A DNA stretch of 62,292 nt from assembly GCA_026125895.1 (NCBI GenBank), contig JAHCKG010000026.1, positions 1 to 62,292 on the forward strand. The letters are read 5' to 3'. Source of the DNA: Pseudolabrys sp. GTDB taxonomy: Bacteria > Pseudomonadota > Alphaproteobacteria > Rhizobiales > Xanthobacteraceae. The first letter of the stretch is position 1; every line of letters begins with the position of its first letter. This document shows, piece after piece, positions 18,382-27,069 of the stretch. The notes under the pieces are model-generated. The model made no database searches and was not told the origin of the DNA. It saw only the letters and a program-made list of their open reading frames with translations. Made by a program: the position numbers and the translations under genes.

Positions 18382-18866
18382 GACGGCAGGCCCTGAAGCC
18401 GAAGCCGCGCGCTGTATCTGGCGGCAAGACTGGCGACGCCAGCGTCGGACAGCAACCGCTTGGCCTCCGGCAGGATCGCCCAGTGCCGATGCCGGCGCGA
18501 CTTCTCCGGCCAGTCGTCGAACTGCCGCGTGACCCGCAGGCCGTACATCTCGACGTGAATGATGGTGCGGCGAAACGGCAGCGTCTTGAAGGTGCGATAG
18601 GCGCCGATCGGATGCGGATCGATTTCGCCCTCGACGCCTGCCTCCTCGGCGGCCTCCTGCGCCGCCGCCTCGAATGGGGCGAGCCCTTCCATCGGATCGC
18701 CCTTGGGGAAGATCCAGCGGCCGGTGCGGCGCGACGTCACCAGGAGGAAGACCACCTGGTTCTTCACGACCGTATACGGAATGGCGCCATACTGCCGGGC
18801 AACGTCCGTCCCGCCCGCGCGCAGCAGGAGACCATCCGCCACCCGTCGCATCATGCCGACCGCCAC
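18351..18866 (-). CDS. Nudix hydrolase
   Basis: This 171-residue protein has a Nudix box at about 55-77 (FPKGDPMEGLAPFEAAAQEA then AEEAGV). It matches G-x5-E-x7-REUXEEXGU except that Gln replaces the usual Arg before the first Glu, while the metal-binding EAAEEAG glutamates remain. The substrate is unknown; resemblance is to the diphosphoinositol-polyphosphate/NUDIX subgroup with an RxxKGxxE-like N-terminal half. GTG start at 18866 with GGAG 7 bases upstream. Its 3' end runs 31 bases into the end of pit. Confidence 0.85.
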   Translation of the reverse strand: MAVGMMRRVADGLLLRAGGTDVARQYGAIPYTVVKNQVVFLLVTSRRTGRWIFPKGDPMEGLAPFEAAAQEAAEEAGVEGEIDPHPIGAYRTFKTLPFRRTIIHVEMYGLRVTRQFDDWPEKSRRHRHWAILPEAKRLLSDAGVASLAARYSARLRLQGLPSYPPIDHMTR

Positions 18867-18906
18867 GGCGCCACTCCGTCGAAACTGAGATCCGGAACCC
18901 CGGATA

Positions 18907-20421
18907 TCAGTTTTCCGACTCGACGAAAACCTCCTCGCGGCGTTTGCGCATCATCGGCAGGATGGCGAGCGTCAGCAGCACCAATGCGATCGCGATCAGC
19001 ACGGCCGAGATCGGCCGCGTGACGAACACCGTGGCATCGCCGCGAGCGATGAGCATGGCGCGGCGCAGATTATCCTCCATCAGCGGGCCGAGCACGAAGG
19101 CCAGCACCAGCGGCGCCGGCTCGAAATCGTGTTTCACCAGCCAATAGCCGAACAGGCCGAATATCGCGGCGATGATGACGTCGCTCGGCGAGTTGTCGAT
19201 CGAGTAGATGCCGATGCAGCAGAACACGATGATCGACGGGAACAGGATGCGATAGGGCACGCGCAACAGGCGCACCCAGACGCCGACCAGCGGTAGGTTG
19301 ATGATGACCAGCATCAGGTTGCCGAACCACATCGAGGCGATCATGCCCCAGAACAGTTCCGGCTGCTTGGTCATCACCTGCGGACCGGGAATGATGCCGT
19401 GGATGGTCATGGCGCCGACCATCAGCGCCATGACGGCATTGGGCGGGATGCCGAGCGTCAGCAGCGGGATGAACGAGGTCTGCGACGCAGCGTTGTTGGC
19501 GGACTCTGGTCCGGCGACGCCCTCGATGGCGCCATGGCCGAAGCGTTTGGGATCCTTGGCGAGCCGTTTCTCCAACGTGTAGGAGGCGAAGGACGACACC
19601 ACCGCGCCGCCGCCGGGCAGGATGCCGAGCAGCGAGCCGAGCACGGTGCCGCGCGCGATCGGCCATGCCGAATCCTTCAGGTCCTTGCGCGTCGGCATCA
19701 GGCCTTTGATCTTGCTCGCGACGATGTCGCGGCTCACCGACGAGATTTCGAGATTGCGGATGATCTCGGCGAAGCCGAACAGGCCCATCGCCACATTGGT
19801 GAAGCCGATGCCGTCAAGCAGTTCCGGCATGCCGAGCGTCATGCGGCCAACGCCGGTATCGATGTCGGAACCGACGGTGGACAGCAAGAGACCGGTCAAC
19901 ACCATGGCGATCGACTTGACGACCGAGCCCTTCGCCAGCACCACGGCGAAGATCAGGCCGAGCAGCATCAGCGCGAAGTATTCGGCCGGGCCGAATTCCA
20001 GTGCGACCTTGGTCAGAGGTTCGCCAAGCGCCGCCACCAGCACGGTGGCGAAGCAGCCGGCGATGAATGAGCCGATCGCCGCGATAGACAAAGCGGCGCC
20101 AGCGCGGCCTTGCTTGGCCATCTCGTGACCGTCGAGGCAGGTGATGACGGACGTCGCCTCGCCCGGGATATTGACCAGGATCGAGGTGGTCGAGCCGCCA
20201 TATTGCGCGCCGTAATAGATGCCGGCGAGCATGATCAGCGCGCCGACCGGATCGAGGCCAAAGGTGATCGGCAGCAGCATGGCGATGGTCGCCACGGTGC
20301 CGATGCCGGGCAGCACGCCAACCAGCGTGCCAACCAGCGCGCCGAGCAAGCAGAAGCCGAGATTGACGGGGTGGCCGGCGACGGAAAAGCCGAGCCACAG
20401 GTTGGAAAAGAGATCGTTCAT
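18907..20421 (-). CDS. tctA: Tripartite tricarboxylate transporter, large permease TctA
   Basis: This 504-residue protein with about 10-12 TM helices carries the TctA motifs GVLPGIGTVATIAMLLP, YGGSTTSILVNIPGEA and HDFEPAPLVLAFVLGPLMEDNLRRA. It is the main translocation subunit of a secondary, periplasmic-binding-protein-dependent carboxylate importer. tctB lies 16 bases upstream in the same operon. No TctC solute-binding gene is present nearby. Confidence 0.94.
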   Translation of the reverse strand: MNDLFSNLWLGFSVAGHPVNLGFCLLGALVGTLVGVLPGIGTVATIAMLLPITFGLDPVGALIMLAGIYYGAQYGGSTTSILVNIPGEATSVITCLDGHEMAKQGRAGAALSIAAIGSFIAGCFATVLVAALGEPLTKVALEFGPAEYFALMLLGLIFAVVLAKGSVVKSIAMVLTGLLLSTVGSDIDTGVGRMTLGMPELLDGIGFTNVAMGLFGFAEIIRNLEISSVSRDIVASKIKGLMPTRKDLKDSAWPIARGTVLGSLLGILPGGGAVVSSFASYTLEKRLAKDPKRFGHGAIEGVAGPESANNAASQTSFIPLLTLGIPPNAVMALMVGAMTIHGIIPGPQVMTKQPELFWGMIASMWFGNLMLVIINLPLVGVWVRLLRVPYRILFPSIIVFCCIGIYSIDNSPSDVIIAAIFGLFGYWLVKHDFEPAPLVLAFVLGPLMEDNLRRAMLIARGDATVFVTRPISAVLIAIALVLLTLAILPMMRKRREEVFVESEN

Positions 20422-20437
20422 CGGATGTCGCCCCGCT

Positions 20438-20962
20438 TTAGAAATTCGGCCAGAGCGGGAACGGCAGTTGCAGCAGGTAACGGAACAGAACGACGCAGAA
20501 CGCCGTCATCGCCGCCGCCGCAATCAGGCTTTCCACCCACCGGATCTTGCTGCCGCCCATGACCGCGATCATGAAGGCGAGGAAGGTCGCAATGACGAGA
20601 CCGAACTCCGGAATGCGGATGCCGCCGATGCGGGCGCCGCGGATCAGCAGAGCGAAGGCAATGATCGCAGCGACGACGTAGATCGGGCCGCGCAGCGCGT
20701 AGCTTTCCAGCGGCGGCCCGTCATGGAGCAGGCCGCCGATGGCGATGATGGCGCCGACCACAATCAACAGCGAGGCAAAAAGCCGCGGCACCGTGCCGGG
20801 ACCGAAGGAAAAGCCGCTGACACCGGACAAATCGCTTGCCGCCCAGAGCGCGAAAAGGGCCAGAACGACGAGCGCGAGGCCGCCAAAAAAATCGCGTGGC
20901 CCTCTGATCCGCAATGGAAAAACGCCCCCGCCCCCGGGGGAGTTCTTGGTGTCCTCCGCCAT
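20438..20962 (-). CDS. tctB: Tripartite tricarboxylate transporter, small permease TctB
   Basis: This 174-residue, four- to five-TM protein is typical of TctB: a short cytoplasmic N terminus, FFGGLALVVLALFALWAASDL, then a long loop and a hydrophobic C-terminal half. The ATG at 20962 has GAGAGGG just upstream; a TTG five codons earlier is unlikely. It is transcribed before tctA. The substrate is unknown. Confidence 0.88.
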   Translation of the reverse strand: MAEDTKNSPGGGGVFPLRIRGPRDFFGGLALVVLALFALWAASDLSGVSGFSFGPGTVPRLFASLLIVVGAIIAIGGLLHDGPPLESYALRGPIYVVAAIIAFALLIRGARIGGIRIPEFGLVIATFLAFMIAVMGGSKIRWVESLIAAAAMTAFCVVLFRYLLQLPFPLWPNF

Positions 20963-21050
20963 CCTGCCCTCTCTCAAAGCTTCTTAAATGCAGTACCCCG
21001 CTGCGTCTAACACAGGGGCGGCGCGAGGGAGGTGCGACAATTTGGCAAGT

Positions 21051-21581
21051 TCACAACCAGCCAGTCATTCCTAGCAGTCCCGCGACTGCGAACAGCCATA
21101 GCGGACTGATTCGCGTGAAGACGGCGACGACAACGGTTGCAACCGTGATGACACCCGCCGCGATCGTTTTGTCGGCGGCGCGTGCGAGGACGAAGGCGCT
21201 GGCGCCGATCAAACCGAGTGACACCGGAACGAGCGCAGCCTGCAGCGCGATGCGCCAGCGCGCAGTCTTGAACCGATTCCAAGTGTGCGCGGCGAAATAT
21301 GCAACCACGCAGGTCGGCCCGCACATCGCCGCCGTCGCCACCGCGGCGCCGGCGAAACCGGCGACGTGATAGCCGATCAGCGCCACGATCATGACGTTCG
21401 GTCCCGGCGATAGCTGCGCGATGGCAAAGCTGTCGGTGAACTGGCGATCGTTCATCCAGTGCATGGTCTCGACCGCGTAGCGATGCATGTCCGGAATCGC
21501 GGTGACCGCGCCGCCGATGGCGACCAGCGACAGCAGACCGAAGTACGTCGCAAGCGCGGTGAGCGGACTGTCGTCGTTCAT
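21051..21581 (-). CDS. Chromate transporter half-protein (ChrA family), second gene
   Basis: This 176-residue, hydrophobic protein has the CHR motif QLSPGPNVMIVALIGYHVAG and the FGLLSLVAIGG start. It is one half of a split (short-chain) CHR pair; its ATG overlaps the stop of the first half by four bases (21578-21581). Short CHR pairs function together as a membrane transporter of chromate or another oxyanion. Real specificity is unproven. Confidence 0.88.
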   Translation of the reverse strand: MNDDSPLTALATYFGLLSLVAIGGAVTAIPDMHRYAVETMHWMNDRQFTDSFAIAQLSPGPNVMIVALIGYHVAGFAGAAVATAAMCGPTCVVAYFAAHTWNRFKTARWRIALQAALVPVSLGLIGASAFVLARAADKTIAAGVITVATVVVAVFTRISPLWLFAVAGLLGMTGWL

Positions 21582-22159
21582 CGTTTCACCGAACCGGCAG
21601 GAAATATCCAGGCGAGAGCGAAGGCGAGCGGCGCCAGCACCGCGATGACCGGCAGCAGCGGCCAGCGCAGCAGCGCGACCGTGATGAAGGCGAGGATCGC
21701 GATCGCCGCCGGCCAGCCGACCTGCATGAACAGCGGCTTCGCCATCTTGATGGTCATGGCGATGATCAGTCCCGCGGCGGCCGATGCAACGCCTGACAGG
21801 ATGCGGCTCAAGACTTCGAGGTCGCCGTAATTCGCATAGAGCACGGCGATGATGGTCACGATCACCATCGGCGGGCCCATCAGGCCGAGGAAGGCGACCG
21901 CCGCCCCGGCGGCGCCGGCGATGCGCGCGCCGAACACCACCGAGAAGTTCACGACGTTCGGCCCCGGCAGAAACTGTGAAAGCGCGAAGTCCTCGTTGAA
22001 CTCCTCGGCGGTCATCCAGCGCTTGCGCTCGACGATCATGCGCCGCGCCCAGGGCAGCGCGCCGCCGAAGCCGGAGATCGCGACGTGGACGAAGGATATG
22101 AACAGCTCACCCAGCGAGGGACGAGCGACGGCGCGTTCAGGCTCGGCGAGATCGGTCAT
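21578..22159 (-). CDS. Chromate transporter half-protein (ChrA family), first gene
   Basis: This 193-residue protein has the CHR N-terminal pattern SFVHVAISGFGGALPWARRMIV and SQFLPGPNVVNFSVVFG. It pairs with the following half through an ATGA overlap. Full-length ChrA proteins have both halves fused; here they are separate genes in one operon. No chrB-like regulator is seen next to it. Confidence 0.88.
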   Translation of the reverse strand: MTDLAEPERAVARPSLGELFISFVHVAISGFGGALPWARRMIVERKRWMTAEEFNEDFALSQFLPGPNVVNFSVVFGARIAGAAGAAVAFLGLMGPPMVIVTIIAVLYANYGDLEVLSRILSGVASAAAGLIIAMTIKMAKPLFMQVGWPAAIAILAFITVALLRWPLLPVIAVLAPLAFALAWIFPAGSVKR

Positions 22160-22323
22160 GCGGAGGTCCCGGATCGGGCGGGGAATCGCCGGCGAAACCG
22201 GCCCTAACGCTTAGCCCGCCGCCGCGCACCCGGGAAGCATCAGGCGCGTAAAGGTGCCTTGACCCGACGCCCCGTGGCGCTCATCAAAGACCGCACTCAT
22301 CGTCCGTCCGGGAGCCCTGCCGC

Positions 22324-23502
22324 ATGTTTGATTTCGACCGCATCATCGAGCGCCGCGGCACCCACTCCTCGAAATGGGACAATATCGCCAAGCTTTCCGG
22401 CATCACCGCGCCGGACGCCATTCCAATGTGGGTGGCCGACATGGACTTCGCGGCGCCCTCAGGCGTGACCGAAGCGCTCAACGCCGAGGTCAATCGCGGC
22501 GTGCATGGCTACTATGCCGACACCGGAAGCTGGGCCGAGGCGCTGGCGCAATGGCTCAAGCGCCGCCACGGCCTGACCATCGACACCGCCTGGGTGACGC
22601 CAGTGCCAGGCATCGTCGCCGGGCTCGGCATGGTCTTGCAGGCGCTCAGCGAACCGGGCGACGAGATCGTGCTGTTTCCGCCGGCCTACCACGCCTTCCG
22701 CAAGATCATCCTGGCCAATGACCGGCGCATTCTCGATGCCCAGCTCGTCAACCAGCAGGGCCGCTACGCCATGGATCTCGAGGCGCTCGGCAGGCTGATC
22801 ACGCCGCGCACCAAGATCGTGTTCCTGTGCAGCCCGCACAATCCCGGCGGCACGGTGTGGTCGCCCGACGAGCTGCGCGCGCTCGGCCGGTTCTGCGCCG
22901 AGCACAATCTGTATCTCGCCTCCGACGAGATCCACTGCGATCTCATCTTCAGCCACGCCAAACACACGCCGACGCTGACCGCCGCGCCGGATATCGCCGA
23001 GCGGCTCATCTCCTGCTTTGCCGCCACCAAGACGTTCAATCTCGCCGGCGCCCATATGGGCGCGCTGGTGACCTCGAACCCCGCGCTGCGCAAGAAGATC
23101 GACGCGCGCGTCGCCGCCGCCAACCTTACCTCGCTCGCCTCCTTCGGCATGATCGCCACCGAGGCGGCCTGGCGCACCGGCGAAGCCTGGCTTGACGCGC
23201 TGCTCGTCTACCTCGAAGGCAACCGCGACCTGTTCGACACGGCCATCGAGAAGGCGGCGCCGGGCGCGCGCTCGATGCGGCTCGATGCCACCTACCTCGC
23301 CTGGGTGGACTTCGCCGGCACCGGCCTCAAAGCCGACGATGTCGCCGACCGCGTCGCCAAGCGTGCCCGCATCTTCGCCAGCCCCGGTCCGCAATTCGGC
23401 CCGGGCGGCGAGAACTGGCTGCGCTTCAACCTGGCGACGCCGCGGCCGATCCTGAGCGAAGCGCTGTCGCGGCTCGACGAGGCCTTCGCCGACTTGCGCT
23501 AG
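22324..23502 (+). CDS. patB: PatB/MalY-type PLP-dependent C-S lyase (putative aminotransferase)
   Basis: This 392-residue fold-type I PLP enzyme begins MFDFDRIIERRGTHSSKWDNI, with IPMWVADMDF near 39-48, typical of the MalY/PatB group of cystathionine beta-lyase-like enzymes. The PLP lysine lies in FAATKTFNLAG (about K236), and LCSPHNPGGTVW and SDEIHCDL are the other cofactor motifs. The likely activity is C-S beta-lyase on cystathionine or cysteine conjugates, but aminotransferase activity is possible. It is divergent from the chromate pair and 33 bases before the next gene. Confidence 0.9.
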   Translation: MFDFDRIIERRGTHSSKWDNIAKLSGITAPDAIPMWVADMDFAAPSGVTEALNAEVNRGVHGYYADTGSWAEALAQWLKRRHGLTIDTAWVTPVPGIVAGLGMVLQALSEPGDEIVLFPPAYHAFRKIILANDRRILDAQLVNQQGRYAMDLEALGRLITPRTKIVFLCSPHNPGGTVWSPDELRALGRFCAEHNLYLASDEIHCDLIFSHAKHTPTLTAAPDIAERLISCFAATKTFNLAGAHMGALVTSNPALRKKIDARVAAANLTSLASFGMIATEAAWRTGEAWLDALLVYLEGNRDLFDTAIEKAAPGARSMRLDATYLAWVDFAGTGLKADDVADRVAKRARIFASPGPQFGPGGENWLRFNLATPRPILSEALSRLDEAFADLR

Positions 23503-23535
23503 CTGCTATAACGTCATCATCCCGAGTCGAATTCC

Positions 23536-24312
23536 ATGAAACGGCCCGTCGTCGGCATCATCGGCAGCCTGGTCCTTGCTGAAAACCGTTTTCCGGCGCA
23601 GCGCGTCGGCGAGCGCAATCTGCGCGCCGTGCACGATGTGGTCGGCGCCCTGCCCTTGATCTTCGCCGGCTCGCCGGAGATCACCGACGTGGACGCCCTG
23701 CTCGACGTCGTCGACGGCATCGTGCTCACCGGCGCGCGCGCCAACGTGCATCCGACCCGCTTCGGCGTCGAGCCGCATGCGAGCTACGAGCCCTATGACG
23801 AGCCGCGCGATGCGCTGGCGCTTGAACTGGTGAAGACCTGCGTCGATCGTGGGGTGCCCGTGCTCGGCATCTGTCGCGGCTTCCAGGAAATGGGCGTGGC
23901 CTATGGCTCGACCCTGCATCCGGAGATTCGCGAACTGCCGGGGCGCATCAATCATCGCATGCCGCGCTTGCCGAACGGCGAGATCCATCCCGACCAGACG
24001 GTGGTGTTCGGCGACCGGCACAACGTGCACCTCACCAAAGACGGTGTCTTCGCCGGCATCTTCGGCAGCGACTGCATCCGGGTGAATTCGCTGCACGGCC
24101 AGGGCATCCTGGAGCCGGGACAGCGCATCGTGGTCGAGGGACTGGCCGATGACGGCACCATCGAAGCGATCCGCATCGCCGATGCGCCGGGCTTTGCGCT
24201 CGGCGTGCAATGGCACGCCGAATACGATCCGCAGACCAACCCGATCAACCGAGCGCTGTTCGAATCCTTCAGCGCCGCTGTGAAGGACCACAACGGGCGG
24301 CGACAGGGCTGA
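23536..24312 (+). CDS. Class I glutamine amidotransferase-like / gamma-glutamyl hydrolase (peptidase C26)
   Basis: This 258-residue protein begins MKRPVVGIIGSLV and has the nucleophile elbow LGICRGFQEM (Cys about 113), catalytic His in QWHAEYDP (about 227), and the sequence LTGARANVHPTRF typical of the PuuD/gamma-glutamyl-GABA hydrolase subgroup. It would cleave gamma-glutamyl amides in polyamine catabolism. No other puu genes are nearby, so the substrate is uncertain. Confidence 0.88.
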   Translation: MKRPVVGIIGSLVLAENRFPAQRVGERNLRAVHDVVGALPLIFAGSPEITDVDALLDVVDGIVLTGARANVHPTRFGVEPHASYEPYDEPRDALALELVKTCVDRGVPVLGICRGFQEMGVAYGSTLHPEIRELPGRINHRMPRLPNGEIHPDQTVVFGDRHNVHLTKDGVFAGIFGSDCIRVNSLHGQGILEPGQRIVVEGLADDGTIEAIRIADAPGFALGVQWHAEYDPQTNPINRALFESFSAAVKDHNGRRQG

Positions 24313-24316
24313 GGCG

Positions 24317-25645
24317 TTATTTGCTGATGCGGGCCTGCTGCGAGGCTTTGAGGAACAGCGCCGTCATCGCCTCGGAAATGCCCTGCGTCGGGCTGACTTC
24401 GAAGTACAGTCCGGGCGAGGCGCAGGCTTCCATGTTCTGCGCGATCTCGCTGTTCGGCGACGGGCCGTAAGGACCGGCATTGAACGGATCGATCCAGCTC
24501 ATGTACCAGCCGTTGGTCGGCAGCGCCAGATAGGTCGTGTAGAGCACGGCGATCTTGATGCCGCGGTTCTTGATGGTGTCGCAGGTCTTGGTGTTGAGCG
24601 GCGACTGGCATCGCGTGTACTTGGTGCCGGTCTGCGGATCCTGACCCTGCACCGTCGTTTTCAGACAGGTCGACGTGTCGGCGTCCTGTACACCGTCGGA
24701 AACGAAGAACACCACCTTCTGCGGCTTGCTCGAAGTCGAACCGTCGCCGGACGCCGACAGCTCGCTGTTCATCGCTTTGAGGATGTCGTCGAAATTGGTC
24801 AGCGTATCGCTCTTGTAGTTCTGATACGGGATCGTCATCAGATCGACGGCGCCGGCCTGCGTCTTGACGCTCGACAGGTTGGACGACAGCGAGGCGACCT
24901 TGGTCAGGCCCATCGTCTCGGCCTTGGCGCCGAACGTATAGACCGCTGCGCGGAACTGGTTCGACACGACCTGACTCGACGTCGCCGTATCCATGAGCTG
25001 CTGGGTGGCGCTACGCACCACGTCGATGCGCATGGTGACCCCGAGCGACTTGGCCAGCCCGTAATAGTCATTGGGCGTGGCGTCCATCTGATGGCACGCG
25101 AAAGCGCATTTGTCCGACGTGTTGTTGACCATGCGCGTGATGTCGCTCGGCGTCGCCGCCACGCCCATCGACGGCGTGTTGTCGAGCAGCATGTAGAAGT
25201 CCATGTAGGTCGGCAGCGCCGACTTGGCGGTCGACGTACCGGCGACATCGATCTTGGCGATGCCGGCGACATTGGCGAGCGTCGTCGGAACCGACGCGGT
25301 GTAGTTGACGACCGCCGTCCGCCCGCTCGAGCTATCGGTCACCTTGGCCGTCACCGTCGACACGGTGGCGCCGGTGAAGGTCGCCGACTGCGCCTTGAAG
25401 AACTGGACCGCCGACGTCTGCGCGGCCGACTCGGTCATCGACATGGCCTTGAGGTTGACCACCGACAGCGCCGCGGCGTCGGCATAGGAGTCGAGCGAGG
25501 CCTTGGTCCGGTTGGCCATGCTGAAGTCCACGGCCGCGCCAACCGACACCACGATCGGAATCGAGGCGATGGCGAAGGTGATCGCCACATTGCCGCGACG
25601 ATCGCGGAGGAAGGAACGGCCCAGAGCGGCCAGGGGACCAAACAT
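24317..25645 (-). CDS. TadG-like pilus-assembly protein with vWA domain
   Basis: This 442-residue protein starts MFGPLAALGRSFLRDRRGNVAITFAIASIPIVVS, i.e. the TadE/TadG N terminus with a single TM after RRGN, and continues with a vWA-like domain from about 150 (MDFYMLLDNTPSMG, a DxTxS variant of the MIDAS). CAFACHQMD in the vWA region is a CxxxCH. GGTGAG precedes the ATG. The rest of a tad locus is not in the window, so it is likely an orphan. Length and organisation suit surface or pilus-associated roles. Confidence 0.85.
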   Translation of the reverse strand: MFGPLAALGRSFLRDRRGNVAITFAIASIPIVVSVGAAVDFSMANRTKASLDSYADAAALSVVNLKAMSMTESAAQTSAVQFFKAQSATFTGATVSTVTAKVTDSSSGRTAVVNYTASVPTTLANVAGIAKIDVAGTSTAKSALPTYMDFYMLLDNTPSMGVAATPSDITRMVNNTSDKCAFACHQMDATPNDYYGLAKSLGVTMRIDVVRSATQQLMDTATSSQVVSNQFRAAVYTFGAKAETMGLTKVASLSSNLSSVKTQAGAVDLMTIPYQNYKSDTLTNFDDILKAMNSELSASGDGSTSSKPQKVVFFVSDGVQDADTSTCLKTTVQGQDPQTGTKYTRCQSPLNTKTCDTIKNRGIKIAVLYTTYLALPTNGWYMSWIDPFNAGPYGPSPNSEIAQNMEACASPGLYFEVSPTQGISEAMTALFLKASQQARISK

Positions 25646-25834
25646 GCAACTCACCGGACGCTTTCTGCATCGGACAAGCCGCACCCTGCCCCCTTTGAGG
25701 TTAATCAGGGCTTGCGCCGCGCCGGTTTGAAGCGAATTCGAATTGACTTGGTTTACCCGGCCTTAGCCGGTTCAAGCCCCGGGCGATAAACGGCATTTAC
25801 CGAAATAATCTTGCGCGCCGCCGCCCGCTTGCCC

Positions 25835-25863
25835 TTACGCCGCCCGTCATTTCCGCCTATATT
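25835..25863 (+). promoter_or_regulatory. Promoter of the tmRNA gene
   Basis: TTACGC (25835-25840), a 17-base spacer and TATATT (25858-25863) predict initiation near 25870, immediately before the acceptor piece. The -10 is strong and the -35 moderate. The 25646-25834 stretch upstream holds no gene that I can see. Confidence 0.55.
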
Positions 25864-25869
25864 GGCGGT

Positions 25870-26242
25870 GCCGGGGCAACCCGGACTATGGCGATAAACG
25901 GACGTCGAAATAAACCTTTCGGACCCGGGGGCAGTACCCGGCGCCTCCACCCGTGTCGCTCGCCATACCAGGCTCCCGTTCGTTGAGGCGGGGCCGGTCT
26001 TCCTGAAAGGGCGGACTTGTGGGCGACACCGGCGGGGGCGAACTAGGATCGACGAGGGCGTAAAGGACGAACTTTCGCTCGGCATGGTTCCGCCGTTATC
26101 GGGCCAATCTCATAGTTGCCAACGACAACTATGCTCCGGTTGCTCAGGCCGCCTAAGCGGTCCTGAAAAACCAAGCCTACAAGTCCTAACGGGATAAGCT
26201 CCGTTAGGCGGGGTTCGGAGGCACCTGGCAACAGAAGCCTCC
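25870..26242 (+). ncRNA. ssrA: Two-piece (circularly permuted) tmRNA
   Basis: The acceptor piece comes first (about 25870-25951): T-stem CCGGG/CCCGG, then CGCCTCC-ACC. The coding piece starts GGGGGCG (26034-26040) followed by AACTAGGATCGAC. GGGGGCG pairs with CGCCTCC to form a 7-bp acceptor stem with the G3-U70 wobble used by alanyl-tRNA synthetase. The intervening segment (about 25952-26033) begins GTGTCGC and ends with GCGACAC, which extend the same stem in the precursor. The tag frame is at 26118-26156. GGAGGC/GCCTCC forms a hairpin near the 3' end, and T runs follow at 26256-26269. The ends are approximate. Confidence 0.93.
26118..26156 (+). CDS. tmRNA proteolysis tag reading frame
   Basis: The resume frame encodes ANDNYAPVAQAA then TAA. 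The -AA end is a ClpXP degron, and AND(N) plus Tyr matches the SspB-binding part of alphaproteobacterial tags. The frame starts with GCC at 26118. It is translated only after the ribosome switches from a stalled mRNA. Confidence 0.95.
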   Translation, partial: ANDNYAPVAQAA

Positions 26243-26363
26243 ACTCACCTCGCCATTTTTCCTTTTTTTGCAATATGTTGGCGGAGCGCAAGGTGCGCCT
26301 CCCGCAGCGCGGTCAACTGCGCTAAGGTGAAGTCCGACTCTCTGCCGTACTTTCGGAACTTCA

Positions 26364-27005
26364 ATGGCCGACCACATCCGCTACGATCTTCTCACCCAGC
26401 AGGCGCTACGCGGCGTCGTCCGCAACGTGCTCAGCGATACGGCCAAAAAAGGCCTGCCGGGGGACCATCATTTCTACATTTCCTTCCAGACCCATGCCGA
26501 CGGCGTGCGCCTCTCCGATCGCCTGCGCGCCCAGTACCCGGAAGAAATGACCATCATTCTCCAGTACCAGTTCTGGGATCTGGCGGTGACCGAGCAGGGT
26601 TTCGAGGTCGGCATGTCCTTCGGCGGCGTCCCGGAAAAGCTCTACATCCCGTTTGCCGCAGTGACGGGATTTTTCGATCCGTCGGTGCAGTTCGGGCTGC
26701 AGTTCGAGGAAGTCGGTGAAGGTGAAGCAGCAGCGCCTGGCGCCGCCGCCAAGCCGGCGCGCATCGGACCGGCCGAAATCGCCTCCGATGGAAAAGCCGC
26801 AGGCTCCGACGGGCTTAAGACCAAATCGCCTTCCAAGCCGTCCGCTAATCCGTCCGCCAAGCCGGCACCTTTGCCCGTCGTCGGCGCGGCGTCGTCCGTC
26901 CCGTCGGTCACGCCGACCGGCGCGGATGCGCCGACGGATCCCGACCCGGATAAGCCGTCGGGCGGCGGCGAGGTCGTCCGTCTCGACCGCTTCCGCAAGA
27001 AGTAG
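26364..27005 (+). CDS. sspB: SspB-type ClpXP adaptor (alphaproteobacterial)
   Basis: This 213-residue protein binds ssrA-tagged substrates and delivers them to ClpXP. The N-terminal substrate-binding domain (about 1-115) has LRGVVRNVLSDTAKKGLPGDHHFYI and ILQYQFWDLAVTEQGFEVGMSFGGVPEKLYIPF, which is the SspB core. A long linker rich in Ala/Pro/Ser/Lys (about 125-200) leads to a basic ClpX-binding tail (EVVRLDRFRKK). It lies about 120 bases after the tmRNA, so adaptor and substrate tag are encoded together. The start has no strong RBS. Confidence 0.93.
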   Translation: MADHIRYDLLTQQALRGVVRNVLSDTAKKGLPGDHHFYISFQTHADGVRLSDRLRAQYPEEMTIILQYQFWDLAVTEQGFEVGMSFGGVPEKLYIPFAAVTGFFDPSVQFGLQFEEVGEGEAAAPGAAAKPARIGPAEIASDGKAAGSDGLKTKSPSKPSANPSAKPAPLPVVGAASSVPSVTPTGADAPTDPDPDKPSGGGEVVRLDRFRKK

Positions 27006-27069
27006 CCCGGCGCGAACTTTCGCCGCGGCGCGGCCTTGTCCGCACCGTCGATCGGCATAGGTTTGTCTG

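Noticed and set aside
24317-25645. CAFACH as a c-type haem attachment motif
   Set aside because: The canonical motif is CxxCH; CxxxCH is rare and the protein otherwise looks like a vWA/TadG protein. Kept only as a low-interest observation.
25753-26085. Open frame of 110 codons antisense to the tmRNA acceptor piece (contains APGTAPGSE)
   Set aside because: It is explained by the antisense of the T-arm and acceptor stem of ssrA; I recall similar spurious annotations in related genomes.
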